Shown here in pieces: positions 63,862-64,000 of a DNA stretch of 64,000 nucleotides. Source of the DNA: Tragulus kanchil. Its lineage: Eukaryota > Chordata > Mammalia > Artiodactyla > Tragulidae. Under the pieces are notes generated by a model that had not been told where the DNA came from, ran no database searches, and worked only from the letters and a program-made list of their open reading frames with translations. Numbering within the stretch: position 1 is the first letter of the stretch; each line of letters begins with the position of its first letter. The stretch spans positions 142,990,854-143,054,853 of the forward strand of contig JAIOJX010000031.1 of NCBI GenBank assembly GCA_022376925.1. Direction: 5' to 3'. The translations under genes and the position numbers were made by a program.

Positions 63862-64000
63862 CTTATCAGCCACTGAGGCTGACAACTACTGTTGCCAGAA
63901 CCTTGTTTAATGCATCACTGGCCAGAGGTATCAAAAACCTAATGCTAGCCATGGACTCTGAGTCCTCGATGAGACTTTATGGAATAGGAGACCTACACAG

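Larger units (their letters stand above)
61915..64000 (+). repeat. Direct tandem duplication, 1176-bp unit, cut by window end
   Basis: Left copy 61915-63090; right copy 63091 to at least 64000, offset 1176. One change was seen, CCCAGTCTAAG/CCCAGCCTAAG. ATGAGAGTCAG starts both. The unit includes a hAT-type element. Its true right end lies outside the window. Confidence 0.97.

Overview
The window looks like nuclear DNA from a ruminant artiodactyl. The evidence is the dense mixture of Bov-tA SINEs (tRNA-Glu-like head fused to a Bov-A body), BovB LINE fragments, CHR-type tRNA-derived SINEs and ruminant-style L1 3' ends, together with older mammalian repeats (MIR, L2, MER5A, MLT1-like LTR, a hAT element). 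Nothing prokaryotic, viral or organellar was recognised. Several CHR-like SINEs share a body that I do not recall from cattle, so I do not name a species.

No complete protein-coding gene can be supported. Nearly every open frame above 60 codons is a reading of a SINE, BovB, L1 or LTR sequence. Four short intervals have some exon-like character (13026-13053 +, 31714-31914 -, 41919-41993 +, 60458-60556 +). They are listed as low-confidence candidates. The window is best read as intergenic or large-intron DNA.

The dominant feature is a stutter: at least 19 direct, nearly identical, almost immediately adjacent duplications, each about 1.0-1.2 kb. Their junctions lie near 5501, 8588, 14904, 17079, 19004, 21424, 26555, 33132, 34986, 36972, 44168, 46787, 49386, 51251, 53656, 55591, 57438, 60839 and 63090. 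A more diverged 300-bp pair at 1 and 1121 may instead be two LTRs. Adding the second copies gives about 21 kb, so roughly one third of the window is redundant. Copies differ by scattered substitutions and by homopolymer length. Some duplications chain, so that a stretch appears three times. The simplest explanation is overlapping contigs or read chunks, or two haplotypes, laid end to end without merging. A real stuttered locus cannot be excluded without reads.

Layout: 1-3.1 kb, two LTR-like sequences, a Bov-tA and a short array of GGTTCRAGTCC words. 3.1-9.7 kb, a CHR SINE, a duplicated MER5A, a BovB 3' end and a duplicated unrecognised segment. 10-16 kb, SINE-rich, including a SINE nested in a SINE with both target-site duplications preserved. 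16-22.6 kb, four chained duplications. 22.6-27.7 kb, MIR, CHR SINEs, and an MLT1-like LTR split by BovB. 27.9-28.6 kb, an AT-rich, repeat-poor island. 29-31.4 kb, Bov-tA fragments and a 5'-truncated L1 with a probable 3' transduction. 32-38 kb, chained duplications over old L1 and MER5A/CHR. 38-42.5 kb, MIR, a long-tailed CHR SINE, Bov-tA, L2 and a candidate exon. 42.6-46.5 kb, a long antisense L1 cut by SINEs. 48-58.6 kb, chained duplications over an L1 3' end, CHR SINEs and a BovB reverse-transcriptase segment. 58.6-64 kb, an AT-rich simple repeat, CHR SINEs, a candidate exon and a hAT-type element, ending inside the last duplication.
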